This document shows positions 34,561 through 47,350 of a DNA stretch of 64,000 nucleotides, piece by piece (position 1 is the stretch's first letter; each line of letters begins with the position of its first letter). The stretch is from Brachypterus glaber (lineage: Eukaryota; Arthropoda; Insecta; Coleoptera; Kateretidae). Made by a program: the position numbers and the translations under genes. The notes below the pieces were generated by a model. That model was not told the DNA's origin and did not search any database. It saw only the letters and a program-made list of their open reading frames with translations. The DNA lies in assembly GCA_958510825.1 (NCBI GenBank), contig OY294048.1, positions 21,903,589 to 21,967,588 of the forward strand. Reading direction: 5' to 3'.

Positions 34561-35085
34561 AAAACAACTATTGTACACTTTTGTTTTCTATTTAAGTGGT
34601 TTTTACAAAAAAATAATTTTAATTTTAATTTTGATTTATTAGAACTTCAATATGGAAATGGATCTCGATCACAGTTATTCAAAAATATGCATTTGGGCAG
34701 GCCATTTTCTATAAAATCAGGCAAGTTCCTTGTTCATTAAAGTTCGGGCGCCTCTAATTCAATTTTTACACGCCCTTTTACTTGCTTAAGCAAGACTTAA
34801 TCCTTTGTGTTTCACAGTGTATTTTATAGTATAATTAATATTCAAGGAAAATCGTCGTGATCCTATCTTGATCCAACTTTAATATAGCTATATAATTTAA
34901 TCAATATTTAGATTTGAATTTATATTCATTTACTTCATTAGAATTTAATGAAACTAAAATTGATTTGGCTTTTGCAGAAAAATTTAAACAAGTCGTGAAT
35001 ATATGTAATGCTTCGTATTTCACATGATACTCTTTGCAAACACAGAATAAATTTAAATTTATATAGAAAAAATAAAAAATGGTGT
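34561..35085. other. AT-rich segment
   Basis: Holds a diverged third copy of the motif shared by 29310 and 30300 (around 34990-35050). No gene seen. Confidence 0.4.
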
Positions 35086-35160
35086 AGTAGAACTGAAGAT
35101 CGAACCCTGGACTTTTGGCTCACAAAACTGACACTCTACCACTGATCTAACAGGTCAATA
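35086..35160 (-). mobile_element. tRNA-like sequence, probably a SINE head or tRNA pseudogene
   Basis: On the minus strand an A-box-like TAGATCAGTGG is followed about 40 bases on by a B box GGTTCGATC, and downstream by a T-rich stretch. The stems do not close into a sound cloverleaf. A third SINE family or a tRNA relic is more likely than a working tRNA gene. Confidence 0.5.
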
Positions 35161-35289
35161 AGAAGTCATTGTTTGAGTATAGAATAATACAATATATTCA
35201 ATCACCAATTCAAAGTTGCTTAATTTTTCGAAAAATAAAGGCCGATTTTTTTCAAAATTGGTATGATACGCATAAAAAAGTTTGTGGCA

Positions 35290-35627
35290 AAAATATGTTA
35301 AGCCTCACACTGTGTGAGTCACACATTTTGTCCGTTTGGATGTTTATGTTTTTAAATGTATCCAGTGCCTAGAACGTCTCTGGTTAAATTAAAATATAAA
35401 TAAATTAACATAAACTAATTGCCCTTATCAGTACTAGTATGCATGCAAAACCTTGTCGCCCTAGCTTAAACGGAGTTATTAATTAAAAACCTTATTTTTA
35501 GTAAAATTTCAAAGGGCCTTAGCTCTCTTAGGGCTTATTCCCGGACCAACCTTTATTTTATATTTTTGAATGTAGAATCACCCCTTAAATTTTGGCATGC
35601 CAGTTACTGATCACCCTGTATATTTTT
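35290..35627 (-). mobile_element. Partial copy of the 30670-31400 MITE family
   Basis: The reverse complement begins at TACAGGGTGATCAGTAACTGG (near 35627) and follows the left half of the 30670 element through GGCATGCCAAAATTTAAG, TTGGTCCGG and the AATAAGGTTTTTAATTAATAAC stretch. The other half is missing. Confidence 0.75.
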
Positions 35628-35988
35628 AACTCTTAAATGCGAAGTTTAATCAAATTTTGTAAAAACCTAAAATATAAAGGTTTCTTGCCTTTAGATTACC
35701 AAAAAAATATTTAAAAAATCTAATCTTTTTTGTAATTTTTTTTTGTTGTTGCATAAGCATTTGGCCATGCTTACAAAAATTAAATATTATCTTAAATTAC
35801 TTTAATTTAAAAAATAAAATAAGAAAATTAGACATGGAAGTTAAGAAAAAAATTAGTTTTTGTTGAAACACAGTGCAGCTGAACATGTTTTGTCAATAAT
35901 GTAAGTCCTCCACATTTAGGAAATTTAAAGTAGACACGCTTTTCCATGCATCCTTACTTAGGCAAAGAAAATTTTCCTATTCTTTATA

Positions 35989-36695
35989 CCTGGTTATTGT
36001 TTTGAATGGTGCTAACTTTTGAACGGGATGAGATATAAACTTAATATTTGAAATAGGTATATTATACAATAAAAACTATCATTTGTAAAATTTTTCATTT
36101 TTTTATTCGGTAAGGCGGCGCCAGGGAGCCATTTGAAATATTGGGATAATATTTCAAATGGCACCCTAGGTCTTGTAATACCCATTTTAAACAGTTTAAA
36201 ATTCTTTTAAACCGTGTCACTATTAATTTTTTAATATTTTTTTTGAAGATTTTTTTTCTTCATAATTGATTGATTCTTAATATTTAAAAAAGAATTAATT
36301 TTGGAAATTTTGCGTAAAAGGGTCAAAATAGTTAATACATGGTGTATTATCATGTTAAGACTAATTATTTATCATTTTCGTGTAAAATTTTCAATATTTA
36401 TTCACAAAATATTAAAAATTTGATTAATTTTGAATAAAAAAAAATCTTCAAAAAAAAAATTAAAAAATAAATAGTTATACAGTAAAATAGAGAATTTAAA
36501 GGTCTTTAAAATAACGTATAACAAGACCTAACGTGTCATTTAAAATATTGTTCCCCTAGCGCCGGCTTATCGAAAAAAAATAAAAAAATATAGGAAATTA
36601 TAGTTTTTTTTGTGTGATATACATATATAAAATTTGATGTTTTTGTCTCACCGTTCAAAAGTTACGGGGGTGTACCATTTAAAAGAATAACCCTG
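35989..36695. mobile_element. Palindromic MITE related to the coding element at 1-3075
   Basis: Terminal repeats read CCTGGTTATTG...CTAACTTTTGAACGG at left and, in reverse complement, CAGGGTTATTC...GTAACTTTTGAACGG at right, with TA outside (35987-35988 and 36696-36697). Inner arm sequence, including GTAAGGCGGCGCCAGGG and CCTAGGTCTTGTAATACC, matches the terminal regions of 1-3075. The coding part is absent, so this is a deletion derivative of that family. Confidence 0.8.
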
Positions 36696-36937
36696 TAGAG
36701 AGGTTATAAACTCGGTTATAACCCCTCTGGGTAGAATAAAACAATACCGCTTTTTTCTTAAAACTGTTTTTTCAGCTTAGCGTGCTAATCCATTGAAAAT
36801 AGTAGAATATTGCTGCTATCTATGTGTTTCATATAAATTCTTATAAATAAACATCTTAAGATGGGAGAAAGTAATATATTGACCTATTTTATAAAAAAGC
36901 ATTGAAGCAAGAAAATATTGTTTGAATGTTGCATATA

Positions 36938-37656
36938 CAGTGCGTTCCAAAAGTCAACCCCCCCCTCTTAACTTTTGAACGAGTTGAGATATCGATTTCA
37001 AATTTAGAACTCTTAAATAAGACAACTTAAACTATCTTTAAGCATATATTTGATACTTTTATCTCTTAAAATGTTGGCAGGGGGGCATGGGGGATTTTTT
37101 TTAAATGAAAAGGGGGGTCGTCATCATTTTAAAGCGTTTAAAATTCTCTATATAACGATATATTTTTAAATTTTTTAAACATGTTTTTTAAAGTTTTGAT
37201 TTTTCAGTTTTTTGTGCTAAAAAATAAATTTTTAAGTTTTTTTTTTGTTAATTTTTATTTATGTCAACTAAAATTAGTTGAAAAGTATAATTTACTTTTT
37301 TTCATTATGATATTAGGCATTTTTAAAGAGTTGTTTGGATTTTTTAGAGAAATTTTGACAAAAATGCCCATTTTCAACCCTATTTTAAACCCAAAAAAAA
37401 TTGTTTGAAAAAAATAAAAAATATACAGTTATAAAAGGAGTATTTTATAAGCTTTAAAATGATGTATTAAACGACCCACCTTTCCATTTAAAAAAATGTC
37501 GCCCTATGCCCCCCTGCCCACATTTTAAGAGCTAAAAGTATCAAATATATGCTTAAAGATAGTTTAAGTTGTCTTATTTAAGAGTTATAAATTTGAAGTC
37601 GATATCTAAACTCGTTCAAAAGTTAAGAGGGGGGGGGTGACTTTTGGACAGCTCTG
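36938..37656. mobile_element. 719-bp TA-flanked palindromic MITE
   Basis: Arms of more than 160 bases: CAGTGCGTTCCAAAAGTC at left, CAGAGCTGTCCAAAAGTC in the reverse complement of the right, both followed by a C-run and CTCTTAACTTTTGAACGAG. TA lies outside at 36936-36937 and 37657-37658. The phrase AACTTTTGAACG is shared with the neighbouring MITE at 35989. The 75-codon frame in the middle is AT-rich low-complexity sequence. Confidence 0.85.
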
Positions 37657-37658
37657 TA

Positions 37659-39359
37659 TGATACATTTAAGGGATTTTAACAGCTATAGATAGCCGTTGT
37701 TTTACTATGTGTAAATCCTATTGATCAATTTATTAAGTGGCATTCTATGGCGTTCCAATCTATGGCGTTCCAATCTTTGGCAAACGTGGAGTAGAGTTTT
37801 AATGGGGGGACCGTAGCTCTTTTGAACTTTTGTATATTGGCTAATTATTAATTTTCTTGTAGATATTTCGTATGTTTTGTATTTTTTGTATATGGCTCTC
37901 TGGGCTGGAATAAAGGATTATTATTAAGGGTCGGCATTGTGATTGGTCATCATAATAAGAATGTATTAATTAGAAAAAATTACTTTTATTATAACGATCA
38001 ATCTTACCAATTTTGACAAAGCCAAAAAAAGATACATAAAAAGTAATATGGGCACAACTTGACTAGAAAATACCATTATATAAGTAGTGTAGGTAACTAA
38101 AATTTCTAGGTACAAATTGTAGGACCATGAACGTAGAGAATAAGGACTGGTAACTTGTAGTACGATGTGGTTACGTATTGACTAAAAAACGCTGGTATCT
38201 ACGAGCGAGATCGGAAGCCTTCTAGATCTTAATTTTAATTTTTAAATGGTATCTAGTCGGCGGCTGTTAGATGGCGCCATGCATAAACAGTGACATTATA
38301 AACATATGTTCACAGTGACGTTTATTTTTGGTGTGTTTTTAAGAGAACATCTTCTTTGGGTATTCTAAGGTAAGTTATAGATACCTGGTATATGATTTTA
38401 GAAATAAAAAATAGGCTAGCCCACAAAGTCTCTAAATCTTTATATGTGGCACATCAAAAACTGTAAGCCATGATTCTGGTGATTTAATTTTGAATTCTTA
38501 AGTACTATATTTTCTTGTGTCAACTATAAATAAGTTTAATGTTGCCAAACTATAGTAAAACCATTGTTATCCCAAAATACCAAAAGTAATCACATAATAC
38601 ATAAAAGTATTATAGTTTAGTAGAAACTTATAAAATATTTTGACGTTTATTTCTAACATAAACAAAATTTGTGGAATTTCAGTCATTACGTAACACGAAA
38701 AAGCTAGTTAAAACTGCGGAGTGTCACAGGGTTGTGTAGGACTATTAATTTCCAAAATAAAGACAATATTGACACCTGTCTAGAAAATTTGTCGTGTCTG
38801 AGATGTTATGTCGGATTATTTTTTATCTATATTAGGTATTTTTTATTATAATACCTTATAAATAAAATAAATAAAATACATGTTGTAAGAAAAAAAAACA
38901 CATTTTTTCCAAGAAGGCTATTAATAGCCAAAAGGGCTAAATAAGTAAATGAATAAATTGAGAAATAAACTGGGTTTTAATGTAAAGTGAGTTAACGTAT
39001 ATCCCAATAAAAAGAAAACTAAGCTCTTTACATCTCCATTAAAGGGATCTACAAAATGAAGACACTGAATAGATTCAGTTTATAAAAATGATGTTTCAAG
39101 AATTTTAAATCTCACATTAATTTTGATGAAAAATCTCGACGTCACCTTCCGAGAACTAATTTATGAGGGTTTCGCCTCCTCCCTTACAAAAACGTTAGGT
39201 TAGGATGGCATAGAAAACCTGTATATGGAAAATTCAATGTAATATCTTAGAAAGAAATAAATTACTTAATTATGTATAAATTTTGCGGTTCCACCGTGTT
39301 TACTTTCTTGCTAAAATGTAAAGACAAGGTGTTGATAATTATGATATTTCGAAAACTAA
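37659..39359. other. Gene-free segment with a possible non-LTR 3' end
   Basis: Near 37840-37925 the sequence TTTTGTATATGGCTCTCTGGGCTGGAATAAAGG-like text, followed by ATTATTATTA, resembles the 3' untranslated end of a Jockey-type element. A short repeat GGCGTTCCAATCT occurs twice near 37749. The rest is AT-rich without open frames of interest. Confidence 0.35.
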
Positions 39360-40505
39360 TTAATGGATTTGACTGATTCTTTTTGCTTTCCCATTTTGAA
39401 AATTTTCAAAATTTCGGAAAGCCTTGTATTGGTGCAAAAATTTAAAATTTTTTTTTTGCGAATTTTTGCGTTTTATGACGTTTTATGTCGATATAAATCA
39501 ATTTCAAGCAAAAAAAAAAATTATCGGTCGATCGGTCTGTCCGGGAAATCTTGTAAGCACGATAACTTAAGAATGCTTTAAGCTAGAGACTTGAATTTTG
39601 GCATACAGGTATGTTACCAAAAGTTCTCGCTCGGGATTGTTTTTGGTGAACATTAGCGTGCGGCAAGGGGACAAATGAGGAAAAATACATTTTTTTCAGA
39701 AAAAAATTAAAATTGCTATATAGAGGTTTTTAAGGTTGCTAAAATTGAATCTGATAATAACATTTCCCTAACTTCACCCCCGAGGGGGTAAGGGGGTACA
39801 TATTTTGAAATGTTTTCCAAATTTTCGTGAAAATTTGTAGATAGGGATTTTTGAGGTTGTTAAAAATGATTCTTGAAATATATTTTTTGAAACCCACCCC
39901 CTTAGGGGTGGGGGTGATTTTTGTGAAAATTGGTATATTGACGTTTTTGAGGTTGCTGGAAATGAATCTGATAATAAAAATAGTCTAACTCTACCCCTAC
40001 ACCCAGGGGGGGGGGGGGGTGATTTTGTGAAAGTTGGTATATAGGGGTTTTCAAGGTTGCTGAAACTTAATATGATAATAAAACACTGCTCAGTAAAAGA
40101 GCTTTCCCATTTTTCACCTCCGCGCGTGAAATTGATTTTTATTATCACATTTTTTTTTCCTAATTTCACCCCTGAGGGGTGGCGAGTAGTTTTTGTGATA
40201 ACTGGAGTATTGGAGTTTTTGAGGTTGCTGAAAGTGAATCTGATAATTAAAATATTCTAAATCCACCCCCTGAGGGGTGAGGGGTAGTTTTCGTGAAAAT
40301 TGGTATATTGGGGTTTTTGAGGTTTTTGAAAGGGAATCTGATTATAACAAAATTCTAACTACACCCCCAAAGGGGCAGAGGGTAGTTTTCGTGAAAATTG
40401 GTATATTAAGGTTTTCATGGTTGCTGAGAGTGAATCTGATAATAAAAAAATCTATTTTACGCGAGGAGGTGTAAAATGGGAAAGCTCTTTTACTGGGCAG
40501 TGTAT
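39360..40505 (-). repeat. Minisatellite-bearing dispersed repeat, inverted relative to the 3.7-kb units
   Basis: In reverse complement this follows 5500-6250: modules with CCCCT-AGGGG cores, GGTATATTGGGGTTTTTGAGG, TGAATCTGATAATAA, and the flank ATTTTGGCATACAGGTATG near 39597. At 40084 and 40503 the flank CACTGCTCAGTAAAAGAGC appears in inverted orientation, so the last 420 bases form their own terminally inverted unit. Related flank sequence without the modules lies at 61400-61950. Confidence 0.75.
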
Positions 40506-40596
40506 TTTGTTTTGAAGCTTAAACATTCTCTACTTTTGTTTTTTTCAAGAATGATTAAATTTTTTTTTGTATACAGCAACAGCAACAAATAATATA

Positions 40597-41194
40597 CAAC
40601 TATGTTTTTTACCCCATCTTCTAGGACTTGCATGGGACGCCACTGCAACTGTTTATCAAATTATTAAAGTCTTTCTTATTGCCGCAGTTTTAATGAATAT
40701 TTTATTTTTTATTTTTTTACATTTTTACTTCTGGTTTAGGAGATATCAGGATTTTCCTGAAAGTTGTCATTTTTTCAGTTAACTTAAAAAGTACTAAATG
40801 AATTTAATTGATGCTGGGCTTTAAATTTGAACTTACGTTACGTTTTTCTTCTAATCAAGTTTATCAAAAACATAAATTGGGTTTGAAAAACTTGAGTAGA
40901 AGAAAAAATAGGGTCACTCCGTCCGGCGGCAGTTCTGCGAAATCACCGTTAATCCTCCGTCAGACGGCAATAAAAAGTTGCCCTGGGATGAAGAAACTGT
41001 AGAAGAAGAAGTAAAACACATGAGCTTCAAATAAAAAACTCTGATATCTCCTAAACCAGAAGTAAAAAAGTAAAAAAATAAAAAAGAAAATATTCATTAA
41101 AACTACGACAATAAGAAAGACTTTAATAATTTTATAAACAATTGCAGTGGCGTACCATGCAAGTCCTAGAAGATGGGGTAAGAAACATAGTTTC
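40597..41194. repeat. Inverted repeat with about 160-bp arms
   Basis: 40597-40757 (from CAACTATGTTTTTTACCCC) pairs with 41033-41194. The spacer holds a smaller inverted pair around CCGTCCGGCGG and CCGTCAGACGG. Mirrored hydrophobic frames of 71-81 codons occur in the two arms because of the symmetry. Confidence 0.75.
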
Positions 41195-41205
41195 AACAAC
41201 AACAA

Positions 41206-41460
41206 TCATTTGCAATATTTTTTTATTTTGTATTCAATAAGGAGGCGCTAGGGGGTAGTGTAGGTTATGTATTATATAATTTTAAAGAAATTAAAATTCT
41301 AGGTTTCTACGTTTGATTAACTAAATATCTAAATATCCAGATATTTATGAATAACTAGTTGAATTGAATTTTTTTTTCTTTAAAATTACCTAAATTTTAA
41401 ATATTGTGTGCATAAATATTGAAAATTTTACATGAAAATGATAAATAATAATTATTTACC
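41206..41460. mobile_element. Half copy of the 35989-36695 / 1-3075 family
   Basis: It shares ATCATTTG, the TATTCAATAAGGAGGCGCTAGGG box and, farther on, GCATAAATATTGAAAATTTTACATG with the arms of those elements. Only one arm is present. Confidence 0.55.
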
Positions 41461-42715
41461 TAGGCAACACGGTTTCTTGCCCTGATTGGAGTCATACGTT
41501 TTTTAAATAATTTTGTGTCGCTGAGACCGAATCTGGCCTCAGAATATTTCTATTACCTAAGGTTTCTGAGAAAAATGAGATAAAATTGGTAAAAACTCAT
41601 TATTTATTAAAAGAGGGATAATCTTTTTTCTAAAATCATGGGAGATAAAAATATTCCCAGGACAAATTTAGATTCACGCGTCAATATTAGTTAAAAAATA
41701 CTTAACTTGGAATATTATTATTATTTATCTAGGATTATATTACAGAGACATGGTAACTTTAAATTCATAGGTAAAATAAATAGGGATATTATGGAAAAAA
41801 AATATTTTAAAAAAATGGATCCAGTGACAAAACTAAGTAAGGAGGGTAAGGAGAAGGGTGACAAGCTTATCGCCACGTACTCATGCTAAATCGTCAAAAA
41901 TCATCACTAAATCAGAAAAATGAGCCAAAAAAATGTTACGTAATATGGTTTTGTAAGAAAGTAACATTTTTATGATGTAGATCCATTAACAAAAGACAAA
42001 AAAAAAACAATATTTTGTTTTATAAATTATTTTTAAATTGGCATAATTGCCTGCACTAAAATTTAAAAAATAAGACGTGCTGGATTTTTTTAAGTTCGAA
42101 TTCAGATTCTGCGCATTTACATTGATAAGTAATATATATTTTTTGGGCTCGGGAAAAAAAGTTTACACTATGTGCTTTAATTTTATTTCTTTTTCATTTG
42201 TTTACTTTTTACGAACTAACTAAGCAAAATAAAAAAATATTTGTATAAATATTTTTGTAGAGAATTTTATAATCTACAAATTAATTCCTATATATTATTT
42301 ATACAAATTTGATAGGTTTGTGACAAATGAAATTTTAAGTAAACTCTGCACTTTCATTTTAGGCTTTTTATTTTTTTTTTCGCGTACTTACTGTGACAGT
42401 AGGTCCTTGCCAGAATGATTTTTTAATTCCTCGTATTTTTTTTAATTTACCCTAAAATTTTCAAAATCCTACTCTTTTTTTTAATTTAAATAAAATGTAA
42501 AACTTCGGTTTTTAATTTAATTGATGAAAGCTATGACGTCATATTCTAGGGTTCCGTTAGATTTTTGGTGTAAAACAATATAAAAAAGTTTGAGGTTATC
42601 TTTTATCCACCATTCAACTGTTAATTATGAGGATTTATTTATAACTTTCCATATTTACTTCATTAATAGCAACCTTGTCATAATAAAGGACCTTATAATA
42701 AGGCCTTAAAGATGA
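41461..42715. other. AT-rich segment without recognised features
   Basis: Open frames are short and of low complexity. I found no terminal repeats or second copies in the window. Confidence 0.4.
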
Positions 42716-42723
42716 CTAGTAAC

Positions 42724-44322
42724 CAGACCCCGGATGTTTGGTATTGATTACGAGGGGCGCTCGAATGTTTAAAAAAAAAAATTTAATGGCACACTTTCTT
42801 AACCATCCCGCGATAGTTATTATTCATGGCGGCGTAACTTGAAGACTATGTTAAAGAGGTGTATCCCAATATTATCACACAGGGGAATAACTATACATTT
42901 AGGATATAATGGCGTATTTCAAAACAAAAAACTATGTGTAATTGGGGACTTACTTGCTAAACTGCTGGTATCTTTCCCGTGGAACTGTAATCCTAGGTGT
43001 TTGTAGTGGGGTTCAAATATAGGTTTTCCTTTCACTGGTAACTCCTCGCGCGGCGACCGGTCACATATAATATAGCATGTTTACACTAAGATTTAGTTTA
43101 TTACACTTAAATATTAATAACGTTCACAAATAACATGTATCGATACGAATAATGTTTATGTTTTAGGTACGTGAAGTGTCTTCCTTCACGTTTATTCTAG
43201 AACTGCACGCTTTTAACACTATAAAAAGTCTGGCGATAAATTCAGAGAATCAGTTTTTTATACTATTTCGAACACTAACGTCTACGTCCCACATTCAACT
43301 TGGTCTTTCGCGCTGTTGCCAAATTGTGCAATTTAATTTATCTTTGGTCTTTGGTTGTTTTGGTGTTTTTTTTTGCTTTGGTTTTTGGTTATTTTGGTTT
43401 CGTAGCGCCATGTAACGGATAGTGGCGCAATCTACGAACTACATTGCAGGATTCCAAAAACTATATAATGTACATTTTACAAAATATTTACATTTAAGTA
43501 TTTTAAAAATAAATTTACCCATATTTTTAAACATAATTAATTAATAATAATTATTGTTGAAAATAAAAATGTATAATCAAGATTTTCTCCATATTTTCGG
43601 CTATTAGGCTTCAACTTCTATAATCTGAACACGAACGTTCTATGTCTACCGAAGTTAGCAGAGCATATTTAAAGAATATATTTGTATTTAGATTTGGTTT
43701 AGAAAAGTCAGCTTCTTTTCCATTAAAAAGGTCTTCAGTAGCTATTGAAAACATTGTGGAAAATTTGGGATAACATAACATGTACAATCTTTAAACTAGA
43801 AGCATTTGTGGTTACATATATCCTAAAAATATTTTTATCTTGATCTAAAATTTTGGATTTTATATTCTCGAACGCGTTTAGAAATAGTTTTTTTTTCATT
43901 GTGGGCTCGCTTGAACTTTTACGTCTTCCAATTTTCTATGAACTGAGGATTTTTAATTTTTATCCACGGAATGTTATAACTGGCTTTACTAAATCAAAAT
44001 ATAACTTTTTCGTATAACACTATTATGGGATTTTGATAAGTGCTTTACAACATTGCTTTTCAGAGGCCAACCTATATCTTTTTTGCACGTTAAACAATAA
44101 AGTACCTCACGATTTAATTTTAGTTCGGAAATATTTTGAATCCAAGACTCTATGGTAGTGCGTTGAAGATGCCCACAAGCCATTTTAAAGATATTAAAAC
44201 CTATTTATATTAAATTACAAATTTGTGTCATTATACTTAGTAAGTGTTACCCATGTCAAAATGTTCATAAAAATTACACTTCCGCGCGCCCCTCGTAATC
44301 AATACCAAATATCCGGGTACTG
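42724..44322 (-). mobile_element. Non-autonomous hAT-like transposon
   Basis: 1,599 bp with a perfect 8-bp target duplication CTAGTAAC (42716-42723 and 44323-44330). Terminal repeats: CAGACCCCGGATGTTTGG at left, CAGTACCCGGATATTTGG in the reverse complement of the right, then TATTGATTACGAGGGGCGC in both. An 8-bp duplication with CAG ends is the hAT signature. Only an N-terminal transposase fragment is coded (43989-44183); the large RNase H-like core is missing or too decayed to see. Confidence 0.88.
43989..44183 (-). pseudogene. BED-type zinc-finger fragment of a hAT transposase
   Basis: 64 residues from a genuine ATG, with CLTC (C30, C33) followed by HLSKSH (H48, H53), spaced as in the BED zinc fingers at the N-terminus of hAT transposases, which bind the element's ends. 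The frame stops 11 residues after the finger. Downstream sequence on the same strand is full of stops, so a working transposase cannot be made. The 8-bp target duplication and the ends support the assignment independently. Confidence 0.6.
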
Positions 44323-44531
44323 CTAGTAACAGTAAGTTAATTAATAAATAAATAGTAATTCCGAGTCATGATTATAACATACTCATTTTATGGGGGGCTC
44401 GAGGGCTCTTTACTTCGAAAGGATTTAAGTTTTTTTATGTTGGAAGAAGTTAAATTGAAGCCGGTGTTTATTAAACTAGAATGTAAATGTCAATAAAGTA
44501 AAATATAACTTATTTTATAAAAATTTATTTA

Positions 44532-44635
44532 CTGTAGGTTGGGCTAAATTAGACATCAGGATAATTAGGATAATTTCAATTGTGATAATCAGAATAATTA
44601 TAATTGTGAAATGTCACATTTAGCCCAACCTACAG
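44532..44635. mobile_element. 104-bp TA-flanked MITE
   Basis: Perfect terminal repeats CTGTAGGTTGGGCTAAAT and its reverse complement, with TA on each side (44530-44531 and 44636-44637). The interior is AT-rich with ATAATTAGGATAATT-like repeats. Confidence 0.8.
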
Positions 44636-44637
44636 TA

Positions 44638-46779
44638 GTAAAGTTTAACGTGGCTCATTTAAACTAAAATACTAGAACGACTATTTCACAAACAATATAT
44701 AGGCCAATCAAACCTTGCATTTTTAGTTTCTTGACCAATCAGATCCAAATAAATCTGATAATTTTTGCACATGTGCAATTATCACTTGGTTACTATGGAA
44801 ACAATAAACTGACATCTTAATAAATGTTATATTTCTGCAAAATGGGTTTTTAATTTGTGAAGCTTACCTTTAGTTAATTTATTTTTATTGATAAACAATA
44901 TAAATGCTTATTTTATTACCAAAACATTTTAGGTATAAACCCTAATTAATTTCAGATAATATATTAAATTTTATGCACTTTCCATCTTAAAAGCTTTATA
45001 TCACTGATATTCATAAATTTTAATTTATTTAGTTGAATCTTGGTATTAAAAACAGGCCACTCAAAACTAATTTAAACACTTATTTATTAAAAATATATTT
45101 ACAGTAAAGAAGTAAATAATTTACTTCTTTTAAATGAAGGAAATCAAAACATCAAATGACTGCGCTGGTACCAGTACAGCGTTGCCAAACTTTATTATAA
45201 ACCGATCGCAAATTGTAGTTTTACGGGTGAAAATAATGGTTATTTTATTTCTTTTCAGTTAAAAACTAAACTTTTTAAACAAAAACAGCAATGATTTTCA
45301 TTTAAATGCTAAAATGTATGATAACAACTATTTTATTGGAATAATCTCAAGTATAAAATATCCCTCAAGCAAAGTTTAGACTTGGCAACATTCGCGAACA
45401 AGTGAACATCGTGGTTTTAAAAAGCGCGGCAAATTTGAGATTTAAAATTTTAATTATAGTTGTAAAGTAATTTTGTTGTTTAGCTCTTAAATTTTTAATT
45501 TAAATATGAAACAACATTAAACATGGTAAAATTATTTACTTCCTTATTTTGTTTGTGAACTAGTCTTTCAAAACACCATTCGTGCATGTTGAATTATACA
45601 TAATCTTTTTACTGTATATAAAAAACATTTTGCTTAAGGAAATTGTTTTCAGGCATTTTTCGTCAAAATTCCTTGACCTGCTGTCTCGGAATTTTGTAAC
45701 ACGAAAAATACAACAATTGCCAAGCAAAATATTTTTTTAATATAGTAAAAAAATTATCGATAATTCAATATGCACTTATGATATTACTACTGAAAATACA
45801 CAATTTTTCTCGAGAACCTTTGAATAAGAAAAAAATGGCAAGAAAAATTAAGGTTGGATTCTTGTAGTAATCGGTTCGAAGATAATATATCAACCAACGG
45901 TCAAATAAAAAAAAAATCGTTTTTGATAGAAAATGGTACCTATTTTTTGAAGGGGATCATCCGACTAAAAGCTATTCGAGTATATTTCGATAGTATTGGT
46001 AACATGGATATTAAATATCTTTTCAAATTATGGCTATTTTCGTTAGGGAGAAAATATATTTAAATAAATTTAAACTTAAATTTAGGGTAGGGGGAGATCA
46101 CTATGAGTGCCTGTTTCTGAGCGATGCTTCGTAATTTTTAATTTTCATTACCATAAAGTCAATTTTACCAAGTCAAAAGTAATTTTTTTAATTTTGAAAG
46201 ATATTTTATTGACGAAAGGCAAAAGAAAACAGTTTGAATTTGTTATAAAATATCAAATATTATGTAATGGGTCTAGAATAACACGAAACATATACCAAAT
46301 AATCAAATATAGATGAAGTAAATATTTTTAGCCTAATTTAGTTGATAATATTGTTAGTATTTTTGAATGGGACGCTCTCTTGAATGGGACAACTATTTTA
46401 TTGCATATTTTATTTCTACCCAAAAAAAGGTGTCTAGTTAGAACTAAAAACAAACTAATATTTAATATTGATTTGAAAAAAAATGAATCAGTGTTTGGTA
46501 AAATTATAATTATTGAAAGTAAATACTATGTTTAAAAAAGAGCACTAATATCTTATTTATTTTTTTGTTTAAAAAGACATTATAGGTTTATTGTTATTAG
46601 TTATAGTAATAATAATAGTTAATTTTAGGATTTTTTATCTACAATAGATTTTTTTTAGTTTTGCCCCATTCAAAAATACCGTGTTCTAGAATGGGACAAG
46701 TTAAGTTTTTTTTAATGCTCATAGTTTTGGTGAATATAAATATTATTCAGGTTTAACACTTGGACTATGTTTTTTTTTA
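44638..46779. other. Gene-free segment
   Basis: A GCGCTGGTACCAGTACAGCG near-palindrome lies at about 45162. GAATGGGAC occurs three times between 46360 and 46700 in a setting that resembles the border of a TA-flanked repeat. No coding signal. Confidence 0.4.
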
Positions 46780-47064
46780 TTTTCAAATATGATAAAAAAA
46801 TACGTATAAAATAATAATAATATAATAATTTTATTAAAAATCATAGTTAAAAAAAATAATTAAAAAATAATTTTATAATAATATAATTTGTTTAGCAACT
46901 AAATTAAATAGTAGTTTAATATTATTATTATTTTTTTAAAATATTATTTAAAGCGGCAGTTAAAAAAATTAAATAAAACCTAGTAGAAAACTTTTGTTTA
47001 GGCATAAATATCGCTTTAATAATAACGCCAAAAACGATTGTTCTGTCTTAGTTGGGACACCCTG
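46780..47064. mobile_element. Partial copy of the 58774-59570 MITE family
   Basis: It ends ...GTCTTAGTTGGGACACCCTG-TA and, going left, follows the right half of the 58774 element through AACGATTG, AATATCG and ATAATTTTATAATAATATAATTTG. The left terminus is not identified. Confidence 0.65.
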
Positions 47065-47350
47065 TATTTATGAATTTTTAGTATAATGAATCGTACATAT
47101 CACATATTTAGTTATTCTGCATTGATTTTGCAAAAAATGTAGGTACAATAAATTGACACGTCAATTTTTTAGATTTGTCACAAAAATTGCGATCTCTGAA
47201 TTTGGCACGTAGCTTTCAACTGTTATTTTTGACGTGACTATCTTCTTACGACGCATGACTATACTCTTACGTCGCGACGGCGGCTAAAGCCGCCGCTAGA
47301 TAGAGTGATTCCAGCGAGCCCAGTTTACTTATTTACGTCAGAAAATTTTA

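Noticed and set aside
34062..34642. Pair of mirrored frames beginning MNFNLFEND
   Set aside because: Caused by the near-perfect palindrome at 34141-34560.
39190..39210. Telomere-like TTAGG repeat
   Set aside because: Only about two units (GTTAGGTTAGG) occur, also seen singly near 34144; not an array.
40567..41205. Two hydrophobic frames that look like a conserved membrane protein
   Set aside because: They are the same DNA in inverted orientation; the similarity is that of the repeat arms.
43176..43415. 79-codon plus-strand frame in the hAT-like element
   Set aside because: No transposase motif, and phenylalanine-rich low complexity at its end.
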